Shown here: piece by piece, positions 21,920 through 29,316 of the stretch
Position numbering within the stretch: the first letter of the stretch is position 1
Layout of the letters: every line of letters begins with the position of its first letter
Source: a virus
IMG/VR virus record: IMGVR_UViG_3300032087_006362
Location: 1-33,301 of that record
DNA: 33,301 bases
Reading direction: 5' to 3' (one strand)
Notes under the pieces: model-generated
What the model was told of the DNA's origin: nothing
Databases searched by the model: none
The model's input: the letters and a program-made list of their open reading frames with translations, nothing else
Translations under genes and position numbers: made by a program

Positions 21920-23224
21920 ATGGAAAGGGCAACTTCTAATATAAAAAAATGTACGATTATTTCAAATAAAACTAAACAAGAGGTTAGTTTATTGGGAAAA
22001 GGTGGTGTGGATAGACTTTATTATTATGAAAGCATCCTTCAAGATTCTATAAAAATTGATGTCATATTTAATGATGCTGGTAATGCAATTAATGAAAAAT
22101 CTGTTGTAGAGGGCCTACCTTTGGTTGGAACTGAAGAAGTTGATGTTGAAATTGAAGATGTTAATCAAAGATCATTAAAGGTGAAAATGTATGTTAATAA
22201 AGTTACTCCTTTAGGTGAAGATAGTATGAAATCAAAAGTGAATATAACTTTAGTATCTGATGAATTTATTACAAATGAGGTAGGAAAATCTAGAGTTAAT
22301 AAAAGATTTGATGGAAAAATTTCAGATCATATTCAAAAATTGATGATAGATAATTTAAAATCCAAAAAACAATTGAATATTGAAGAAACTGAAAATAATT
22401 ATAATTTTATAGGAAATAATCGCAAACCAATATATGTTATAAATTGGTTATCAAAAAAATCCATTCCTACGAAGGATGGTAAAAAGGGACAAAGTGCTGG
22501 ATTTTTATGGTTTGAAACATCAAATGGTTACAATTTCAAATCAATTGATAGTTTATTTGCTCAAAAGCAAAAAAAGTCTTATATTTTTACCAATACTACA
22601 GATAAAAATGGTAAAATTCCTGCAGGATATGATGGATCAATTTTACAACATAATCCTGATAATAGAATTAATGCCCAAGAAAAATTTAAAATGGGTACAT
22701 ATGGAACAAGAATAGTTTTATTTGATCCATTTAATTGCTATTATGAAGTTTCTAAACAAACTGCAGATGAAACAAAAGGAGGGACTAAACTTGCAGCAAA
22801 AGATTTACCAAAACTCAATGAAAAGTTTGGAACGATGGATGACTTTACAAGAACAACATATATGCTTATAGATAAAGGTACTTTACCAACAGGAGATAGT
22901 GAAGGCCAAATTGAAAAATCAAAAGAACAAAATTTTGATTCTAAAAGTATTTTAAATCAATCTATTCGTCGTTATAATCAAATTTTTAGTGCAAAAGAAG
23001 AAGTTACAATTGATGCCGATTATTCTTTACATGCAGGTGATGCCATCTTTATTGATACGCCAAGTATTCAAAAAGACACTGGATCAGATGTAAATAGGGA
23101 ATTTGGGGGTCTATATATTATATCAGATCTATGTCATTTCATATCACCCAAAGCATCATACACAAAACTGAATTTGATTAGAGATTCATTCGGAAGAAAA
23201 GGTAATCACACAACATCTGTATAA
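21920..23224 (+). CDS. 27: gp27-like baseplate hub protein
   Basis: The 434-residue protein begins immediately after the previous stop. It shows hub-protein features: 'VEIEDVNQRSLKVKMYVNKVTPLGEDSMKSKVNITLVSDEFI', 'NYNFIGNNRKPIYVINWLSKKSIP', 'GFLWFETSNGYNFKSIDSLF' and 'YSLHAGDAIFIDTPSI...REFGGLYIISDLCH'. These correspond to the T4 gp27 ring-forming hub (391 residues) and related VgrG/gp27 folds. A torus of gp27 trimers binds gp5 and forms the end of the tube. It precedes a CP12-like micro-gene and gp5, giving the gp27-gp5 order expected for the hub. Confidence 0.8.
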   Translation: MERATSNIKKCTIISNKTKQEVSLLGKGGVDRLYYYESILQDSIKIDVIFNDAGNAINEKSVVEGLPLVGTEEVDVEIEDVNQRSLKVKMYVNKVTPLGEDSMKSKVNITLVSDEFITNEVGKSRVNKRFDGKISDHIQKLMIDNLKSKKQLNIEETENNYNFIGNNRKPIYVINWLSKKSIPTKDGKKGQSAGFLWFETSNGYNFKSIDSLFAQKQKKSYIFTNTTDKNGKIPAGYDGSILQHNPDNRINAQEKFKMGTYGTRIVLFDPFNCYYEVSKQTADETKGGTKLAAKDLPKLNEKFGTMDDFTRTTYMLIDKGTLPTGDSEGQIEKSKEQNFDSKSILNQSIRRYNQIFSAKEEVTIDADYSLHAGDAIFIDTPSIQKDTGSDVNREFGGLYIISDLCHFISPKASYTKLNLIRDSFGRKGNHTTSV

Positions 23225-23226
23225 AA

Positions 23227-23445
23227 ATGGAAAAAAAATCTTTACAGCAACATATTAATGACGACAAAGACATGCTTGATGATTCAACTTTGTCGCCACA
23301 AATGCGTCGTCATGTGGAAGATGAGTTAGATCATCTGGAACTTTATCAAGCAAATCATCCAGATGATGATCATGACCCAACTCCTCTTGAAATATACTGT
23401 GATGAAAATCCAGATGCGGACGAATGCAGAATATATGAGGATTGA
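23227..23445 (+). CDS. CP12-like C-terminal domain micro-protein (72 aa)
   Basis: This acidic 72-residue protein has a helical N-terminus ('QHINDDKDMLDDSTLSPQMR', then 'HVEDELDHLELYQANHP') and the C-terminus 'TPLEIYCDENPDADECRIYED'-like, with C58 and C67 in a C-x8-C loop. That ending matches the C-terminal region of cyanobacterial CP12 very closely ('..YC.ENP.A.ECRVY(E/D)D'), the part that docks onto GAPDH when the cysteines are disulfide bonded. The N-terminal CP12 cysteine pair is absent. The gene sits between gp27-like and gp5-like hub genes, two bases after one and four bases before the other, so it would be expressed late. The function is unknown, and metabolic regulation is an inference. 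Confidence 0.7.
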   Translation: MEKKSLQQHINDDKDMLDDSTLSPQMRRHVEDELDHLELYQANHPDDDHDPTPLEIYCDENPDADECRIYED

Positions 23446-23449
23446 TTGA

Positions 23450-26101
23450 ATGGAAGGGGGTGCATTATTTAATCCTGGATTTTTGGGTGGCAACTTTTTA
23501 TGGTGGGTAGGCCAAGTTGCCCCTGATGAAACGTGGAGAGAAAATATAAAATCAGAAAAATTTGATAATCCACAAGATGTTAAAGGATGGGGATATCGAT
23601 ATAAAGTAAGAATCATCGGATTGCATGATCAAGGTGAGGAATCAATTCCTTCAGATCAATTGCCTTGGGCTCAGGTCATGTATCCTATTACTGCTGGTGG
23701 TGGTCAAGGTGGTTCATTTCAAACACCTGGAATTAAGCAAGGTAATTTTGTATTCGGATTTTTCTTGGATGGTCAGGATCAACAAGTTCCTGTTATTATG
23801 GGTGTTCTTGGTAATAACACACAAACATCCTTAAGTTTAACCAATTCTTCTCGTGGTGGAAAAAACTTTACACCCCAGAGTGGATATGCTGGTTATGAAG
23901 AAACAAGACGAGTAGCTGATAGTAATCTTTCTTCTCAACAACCAAAACAAGGAGATGCTCCAACAAAAGAAACACCAACTGCAACTAGTCAGAGTGCTGC
24001 ATCAGATAAGAAAAAAGGTGACAAGTTAAAACAAAAGCACCCTTTATCTTGTCCTGATGAACAAGAAAATTCTGACATGAAAAGAGTGCAAACTGCTCTT
24101 AAGGAACTAACACAAAAAATACAGAATATTCAAAAATCTATTAGTGAATGGGTACATGCAGCATCTCTTCCAATAAAAGAGAGACTTTTGGAAGCTCAAG
24201 AAAGAATATCAAAAGTAATCGGTGAAGCAACTGAACTTATAGGTAGTGCCATGAAAGGCATTATGACTAGAGTTCAAAACTTTGTTACCGATCAATATAA
24301 TAAAACATTAAAACCATTATTAAAACAAGCACCTGGATCATTTGGTATTGATTTGATAAAATTAAAGATACAAGGTCTTGAAAAAATTGCTTGTCAGTTT
24401 AATGCAATTTACAATGGATTAAAAGATTTAATTGGCGGACTTTTAGGAAATTCTCAAAAAAATAAATCAAATAGATCAAAAAGCAAACCTAAAAAATCAG
24501 CAAATAGTTATAGAAATGCTACAACTCAAGCATCAAATATTTTACCAGATGCAAGGATAATTAATCCTAATGATGATCTATTAAATCAAGGTGCTGATGA
24601 TGGTCAAGAAAGTATTTTAGGAGATGTTGTTGAAGATATTTTAGAACAATTGGAGGTGGAACCGATTACAAATCCTGGTTTTACAATTCCAGTTCCAATT
24701 TGTTCAGCAGAAGAATTAGTTGCTGGTGTTTTGGGTGCCCATATTAATGATATTATGACTGTATTTGATGAAGCAGTAAGACCTGTAGTAGATCTTGTAA
24801 TTGATTCGGTTGATGAAGCAGATTCTTCGGAAGTTTCTGCTGTTAAATCCGCTGTCAATAATTTAACAACCGTGAATAGGTTTGCATATACAATTACTCA
24901 GGAAAACGTTACTAATGCAAAAAATTCTGGGGATTTAACTAGAAGTGTATCATCAATTCTTGCTGATAAAGGATTCGGCATGAACCCTGAAGATGCTACT
25001 CAAGCAACTTCATATTTTCTATCCAATAATTGGTATGGTGGATTAGCTGTATCGGGTGCACTTAGTGTTGCACGTAATTCACCCAGAAATCCAGGAGTTA
25101 TTAAATATTCCAATTCTCTTGCTGCATCTAGAGGTAATGCTGATGAAACATTTATAAACATGACAGCCATCAATTTACTTTCAAGAAATAATTCAGAAAG
25201 TGATGTTGATTCTTCTGTTAGTTCTTTAAGATCTGTTTTACCAATTGCAAGAGCACAAAGAGCTGCAAGAGTTGCTGCAGCTGAAGCGGCCGCAGCAACA
25301 ACTCAAGGAGGAGTTTCTCAGACAACACCCCCAATCCCAAGTGTTTACACTCTTGCACTTAATATGTTATCTTCTGGAGTTTTGAGTTCTACTGCAGATG
25401 CTGGAGCAATTACTGGAAATGTTACTGGATTAGATCCAGATACGGCGGCATTGGCATCTTCTTCCTCAATATTACTTTCTAACATATATTCCAACACCCC
25501 AGTTTCAACTAGAGGTACTTTTTCTTCATTACCTTCAGAACCTCAAACAAATAGTTTAGTTAGTGCTGCTGCTTCGATTGCTGGTGGAAATTTTGCTGAT
25601 GGATTTAAAGCACTTTCTGGTTCATTTGGTCTCAATTCACGAATTGCAGGAGAAGTTGGGGATGTTTTTGGAGCAATTGATTCTGGGAATACTGGTATAT
25701 TGACATATTTGACTGGAATTCTTTCTAGATCATATCCACCAATTTTAAATTCTGTATTAAAAAATGGAACACAATTTGATTTTGCAAACCCTGATGCAGT
25801 TCAAGATCTTTCAAAACTTGTTGGTTTGAAATTTGATATTGGTGGGGCATTAGGATTCATTAGTTCCATCAATGAATTTTTTGCATGTGATCCAAAACCA
25901 AAATGTTCTCCTAATGACAGTCATACATTACAGGAAGGTGGAAGTGGAACACCTGGCAAAGAAAAACCAAATTTACTGAACGCAGCACAAAAAGCATATG
26001 AGGAATCACTCCGGTTATCAACTGGTGGCGGTCTTGGTTTAATTGGTGCTGGTACAGAACAAGAATCAAGAAAATATAGTGTTCCTTCAGATGTAGCCTA
26101 A
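23450..26101 (+). CDS. 5: gp5-like baseplate hub protein, lysozyme domain not recognised
   Basis: The 883-residue protein has a gp5-type OB-fold at about 20-125: 'NFLWWVGQVAPDETW', 'GWGYRYKVRIIGLHDQGEESIPSDQLPWAQVMYPITAGGGQGGSFQTPGIKQGNFVFGFFLDGQDQQVPVIMGVLGN'. This matches the N-terminal domain of T4 gp5. In T4 a lysozyme domain follows; here the next part is a Lys/Gln helical region (about 195-330) and then a long Ser/Ala/Asn-rich segment with 'NARNSPRNPGVIKYSNSL'-like repeats and no visible T4 lysozyme motif. Nor is a gp5 beta-helix C-terminus evident; a separate beta-rich gene follows at 27314. The lysozyme function may have moved to the two tape-measure-like proteins. Confidence 0.8.
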   Translation: MEGGALFNPGFLGGNFLWWVGQVAPDETWRENIKSEKFDNPQDVKGWGYRYKVRIIGLHDQGEESIPSDQLPWAQVMYPITAGGGQGGSFQTPGIKQGNFVFGFFLDGQDQQVPVIMGVLGNNTQTSLSLTNSSRGGKNFTPQSGYAGYEETRRVADSNLSSQQPKQGDAPTKETPTATSQSAASDKKKGDKLKQKHPLSCPDEQENSDMKRVQTALKELTQKIQNIQKSISEWVHAASLPIKERLLEAQERISKVIGEATELIGSAMKGIMTRVQNFVTDQYNKTLKPLLKQAPGSFGIDLIKLKIQGLEKIACQFNAIYNGLKDLIGGLLGNSQKNKSNRSKSKPKKSANSYRNATTQASNILPDARIINPNDDLLNQGADDGQESILGDVVEDILEQLEVEPITNPGFTIPVPICSAEELVAGVLGAHINDIMTVFDEAVRPVVDLVIDSVDEADSSEVSAVKSAVNNLTTVNRFAYTITQENVTNAKNSGDLTRSVSSILADKGFGMNPEDATQATSYFLSNNWYGGLAVSGALSVARNSPRNPGVIKYSNSLAASRGNADETFINMTAINLLSRNNSESDVDSSVSSLRSVLPIARAQRAARVAAAEAAAATTQGGVSQTTPPIPSVYTLALNMLSSGVLSSTADAGAITGNVTGLDPDTAALASSSSILLSNIYSNTPVSTRGTFSSLPSEPQTNSLVSAAASIAGGNFADGFKALSGSFGLNSRIAGEVGDVFGAIDSGNTGILTYLTGILSRSYPPILNSVLKNGTQFDFANPDAVQDLSKLVGLKFDIGGALGFISSINEFFACDPKPKCSPNDSHTLQEGGSGTPGKEKPNLLNAAQKAYEESLRLSTGGGLGLIGAGTEQESRKYSVPSDVA

Positions 26102-26102
26102 A

Positions 26103-27287
26103 ATGCCAATAGTACCTCTTTCAAATAATAGTATTAGAGTTGGTTACATTAGTCCTTCTATGGGTCTAATAAATGGTCTCACTGTAGAAGAAGCAAATGC
26201 ATATGCACAATCCAATCCAGGAACAGTTTTTATTTTTGTAGATGGTGATCGTGATATTAATTACTTAACTATCGAACAAGTTAATAATCTGACTTCTGCC
26301 GATTTATTGAGAAAAGAATCTTGCAATACTGACCCAATTCCTTGCGGACCACCAGAAATTAATGTTATTGGTGGTGGTGGAATTGGGGCATCGATAAATC
26401 CTATAATAGATTCTAGTGGAACTATAATAGCAGTGGACATTGTTAATGGTGGGTTTGGATATGATTCTAAACCAAAACTTCAAGTTGTGGATGCTTGTGA
26501 AAATGGTTCTGGTGCTGTTTTAGATCCTATATTAAATGATGATGGATCTATTGGAAATGTAATCGTAGAGGATGGTGGTACAGGATATTTACCGCCACCT
26601 GCTGCACCAACAGATCCTTCATACCCTGTCACATTGCAATTAGATGAAATTCTTGTGAAAGATCCTGGAATTAATTATGATTGTTCAAATGATGAATTAG
26701 TAATTGAACCAAGAAATGGAACCAAATTATCATATCAATGCAATCCTTTTGGTAAAATAAAATCTATAAATGTTGAGGTTGGCGGTTATTTTTCGGAACT
26801 ACCAAATATTTTCTTAAGAAGTAATACTGGTGTGAATGCTTCATTCATTCCGGTATTCAAAGTTGTTAGAGATCCACAAGAAATTGTTGGATTGGAAGCA
26901 GTTCAAGTTGTACAAGTTCTTGATCTAGTTGGATTAACTATCAAAGGTTATCGTGATGGTCGTCCTTTCTATGGTAATGTTTTCTTTGAAAATGGTATTA
27001 AATATGCTGGTACATCAGAATCTACTACGACATCAAGAATACGAGTTTATGACACAAAACTTGAAAGTATTAATCAAACGTCGAATCTTGAAAGAATAAC
27101 AGAAGCTGCATTATCTAGAGTTCAAACAGATCTTCAAGGAGCAGAAGCAGAGAATCCAAGATATGGATATACAGATCCTACATTTTCATCAGCACCAGCA
27201 CCTTCTCCTTCTCCAGCACCTTCTCCAGCACCTTCTCCCTCACCTTCACCACCATCTGACGGGGGAGGATTTAGTGGCGGTTACTAA
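26103..27287 (+). CDS. Virion structural protein with GGxGY repeats and a Pro-Ser-Ala tail
   Basis: The 394-residue protein has four strand-turn units: 'AVDIVNGGFGYDSKP', 'NVIVEDGGTGYLPPP', 'EILVKDPGINYDCSN' and 'SINVEVGGYFSELPNIFLRS'. Such V-x-GG-x-GY-x-x-P repeats are common in phage tail and neck proteins and probably build a beta-structure. It then has 'LVGLTIKGYRDGRPFYGNVFFENGIKYAG', helical residues, and a proline-rich end of AP/SP repeats. It begins one base after the gp5-like stop. The late promoter at 27286-27293 overlaps its stop. The exact virion position is not clear; a spike or baseplate protein is likely. Confidence 0.65.
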   Translation: MPIVPLSNNSIRVGYISPSMGLINGLTVEEANAYAQSNPGTVFIFVDGDRDINYLTIEQVNNLTSADLLRKESCNTDPIPCGPPEINVIGGGGIGASINPIIDSSGTIIAVDIVNGGFGYDSKPKLQVVDACENGSGAVLDPILNDDGSIGNVIVEDGGTGYLPPPAAPTDPSYPVTLQLDEILVKDPGINYDCSNDELVIEPRNGTKLSYQCNPFGKIKSINVEVGGYFSELPNIFLRSNTGVNASFIPVFKVVRDPQEIVGLEAVQVVQVLDLVGLTIKGYRDGRPFYGNVFFENGIKYAGTSESTTTSRIRVYDTKLESINQTSNLERITEAALSRVQTDLQGAEAENPRYGYTDPTFSSAPAPSPSPAPSPAPSPSPSPPSDGGGFSGGY

Positions 27288-27293
27288 TAAATA
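27286..27293 (+). promoter_or_regulatory. Late promoter for spike and fibre genes
   Basis: AATAAATA matches the NATAAATA late consensus, overlaps the TAA of the previous gene and lies 20 bases before ATG 27314. Confidence 0.65.
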
Positions 27294-27313
27294 TTAAAAA
27301 GTAATTTCATAGT

Positions 27314-27856
27314 ATGTCAGAAAAAAAGAATTTTTGGACACAAGTGATTAGTGCCATGAATGGTGCATTGACTTTTGGTGGCATTAGTCCATTTAAGGAT
27401 GTGCGTTCAAGTGTAGAGATACAAGGACTTGATGGCAGGCATTTTATTGATTTGACAGAGGATGGTGTTCGTGAAGGATGGACTACTATAAATTCACCCG
27501 GTGCAACACAAATTAATTCTGGAGAGGATTTAGAAAAAGGACAACAAGCTATTTTCTTAAATGCCGAGAATGGTGATATTACCATTGCTTCGCAAAAGGG
27601 AAAAATTCGTATTGAAGGAACAGATGTTGAAATTGTTGCAACAGGTAATACCCCAGAAGGAGTTTTTTGGGTAAGGGCAAATGAATCTGCAAAGATTGAT
27701 TCGAAAAATATTACAATTGATGCAAAACAATCGCTTAAATTATTGACCACAGGTGCTTTAACATTAGATGGAAAATTGGGGATGCAAATTTTATCTCCAA
27801 TATGTCATGCTGTGACATGTGCTACAGATCCAGAGAAAAAACCAGGAGAAATTTGA
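27314..27856 (+). CDS. Beta-helical baseplate spike-like protein (180 aa)
   Basis: The product, 180 residues, contains 'FGGISPFKDVRSSVEIQGLDGRHFIDLTEDGVREGWTTINSPGATQINSGED' followed by a strand-turn series: 'AIFLNAENGDITIASQKGKIRIEGTDVEIVA', 'KIDSKNITIDAKQSLKLLT' and 'GALTLDGKLGMQILSP'. The DI-x-I-x-A/G-x pattern is typical of the trimeric beta-helix of gp5/VgrG spikes. Because the gp5-like protein lacks an obvious beta-helix, this separate polypeptide may supply the puncturing spike. It ends in two cysteines (CHAVTC). The downstream gene starts 13 bases on, with GAGGAG as ribosome site. Confidence 0.65.
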   Translation: MSEKKNFWTQVISAMNGALTFGGISPFKDVRSSVEIQGLDGRHFIDLTEDGVREGWTTINSPGATQINSGEDLEKGQQAIFLNAENGDITIASQKGKIRIEGTDVEIVATGNTPEGVFWVRANESAKIDSKNITIDAKQSLKLLTTGALTLDGKLGMQILSPICHAVTCATDPEKKPGEI

Positions 27857-27868
27857 GGAGAAAATAAA

Positions 27869-28636
27869 ATGGCATTTCAATCAGATGAACTTTGGGCTTA
27901 TGAGGGACAACTTCTTTGCTGCAAACCAAAAACTATTCCAATTGCTTTAGGAGTTGGTGATAGTAAAATCCTTGGATCTTCTTATGTTCAAGGACCTTTA
28001 ATGGTCGGAAATCCATCAACTTTTCCGAACGTATATGCAACAGTCATGATTGCTCCAGCAGCACACTCTGGTGCACAACCTAGTGTTCCTGGTGCTTTAT
28101 GTTATGGAATTAATAATCCATACTCATTAGCTGTCAAAGGATCTACAGCACTTTTAGGTCCATTAGACACAAATGCTAATATAAGTGCTGGAAACAATGT
28201 TCAGGCACAAGGTGAGGTAATATCAAATTGTGGTGGTCATAAATTATCAAATAAGAAAAATTTTGACATTCCCCACCCAACAAAGGAGGGATGGAGATTA
28301 AGACATACTTGTCCTGAAGGGCCATCAAATGATGTATATTTTAGAGGAAGAGTTACAAATAAGAAGGTAATTCAACTTCCTTTATATTGGGAAGAACTTG
28401 TTGATCCAACAACAATAACGGTCAATTTAACACCGATTGGAGCTCATCAGAATGTAATCGTAAAAGCAATTGCAGACAATAAGGTTTACTTGCAAGCAAA
28501 TGGTGGAATGCCAATCAATTGCTTTTTCCACATTTATGGAACTCGTACTGATGGTGAACGATTAATTCCTGAATATGAGGGATTGACTCCTGATGATTAT
28601 CCAGGAGATAATAGTGAATATAATATCAACACATAA
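27869..28636 (+). CDS. Tail fibre or spike-associated structural protein (255 aa)
   Basis: The 255-residue protein is preceded by GAGGAG. Residues about 1-110 contain Gly/Ala-rich strand repeats ('ALGVGDSKILGSSYVQGPLM', 'AVKGSTALLGPLDTNANISAGNN'). The C-terminal half begins 'NKKNFDIPHPTKEGWRLRHT', which resembles the conserved tail-fibre module 'KNFDIPHPTK.GWRLRH.C.EGPs..VYfRG.v....I.LP.YW..LVD...ItV.LTPig..Q..'. That module occurs at the end of many phage fibre and spike proteins and in cyanophage structural proteins. It is likely part of the tail or baseplate spike complex. The next gene starts after one base. Confidence 0.75.
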   Translation: MAFQSDELWAYEGQLLCCKPKTIPIALGVGDSKILGSSYVQGPLMVGNPSTFPNVYATVMIAPAAHSGAQPSVPGALCYGINNPYSLAVKGSTALLGPLDTNANISAGNNVQAQGEVISNCGGHKLSNKKNFDIPHPTKEGWRLRHTCPEGPSNDVYFRGRVTNKKVIQLPLYWEELVDPTTITVNLTPIGAHQNVIVKAIADNKVYLQANGGMPINCFFHIYGTRTDGERLIPEYEGLTPDDYPGDNSEYNINT

Positions 28637-28637
28637 T

Positions 28638-29306
28638 ATGAAGATACATGAAATATTTCCTACAGTAGTGTTGCAAGACACGATTGAAAATCATGATGAA
28701 TTTAAAGAAAAATACTTTGTAGAATTAAAGTCTCAATGGTTTGATGGATATAATAACGAAACTCCAGAAAATTCTGGAAGATGTTCTCTACATTTAAATC
28801 CAAATTATTATTCTTTTTTCAAATCTCTTGCTAAATCAGTTCGCAATTATCTTGATGTTTTAGATGTATATCATGAAAAGCTTGATATTAATATTGTAAA
28901 GGCATGGGTGGGATATCATAATAAAGATATTCCACAACTAAAACCACATATACATAATGCCTCCGATATATCTTTTTGTTACTATATTTCGTCAGATCCA
29001 TCATCAGATAAATTATGCGTTCATAATAAAAACAATATCAATGAAGTGTGTGGGGGATTATTTGAAACCAGTGACAGATTTAATCTATTGAAGAAATTTA
29101 ATAGATATAATTGTGAGAACTATACAATTACACCACATGAAGGAACTGTTGTATTGTTTCCAAGTAGTTTAATGCATTCAACACTGAAAAAAGACAATTT
29201 AAGTGACAGATACGTTATAGCTGGTGATATTAAATTATGTCTAAAAGAAGAATATAATCTTCATCATCAAAGTATGGTAAATCCAAAACTCTGGCTTTCA
29301 TTTTAG
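28638..29306 (+). CDS. Putative 2OG-Fe(II) oxygenase
   Basis: The product has 222 residues from ATG 28638, one base after the upstream stop. It opens 'MKIHEIFPTVVLQDTIENHD', like 2OG-oxygenases of the TIGR02466 type ('i..iFPtpv....l'). The metal site looks to be in 'LKPHIHNASDISFCYYISSD' near residues 102-120 and the distal histidine in 'FPSSLMHSTLKKD' near 188. The late basic/hydrophobic segment 'RYVIAGDIKL' supplies the usual 2OG-binding Arg. The HxH pair resembles 'PHxHxxx.lSgvyYl' rather than the HxD of other families. Such enzymes hydroxylate proteins or small molecules. It lies directly before the fibre gene, so a fibre substrate is possible but unproven. Confidence 0.65.
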   Translation: MKIHEIFPTVVLQDTIENHDEFKEKYFVELKSQWFDGYNNETPENSGRCSLHLNPNYYSFFKSLAKSVRNYLDVLDVYHEKLDINIVKAWVGYHNKDIPQLKPHIHNASDISFCYYISSDPSSDKLCVHNKNNINEVCGGLFETSDRFNLLKKFNRYNCENYTITPHEGTVVLFPSSLMHSTLKKDNLSDRYVIAGDIKLCLKEEYNLHHQSMVNPKLWLSF

Positions 29307-29316
29307 AGGAAAATAA

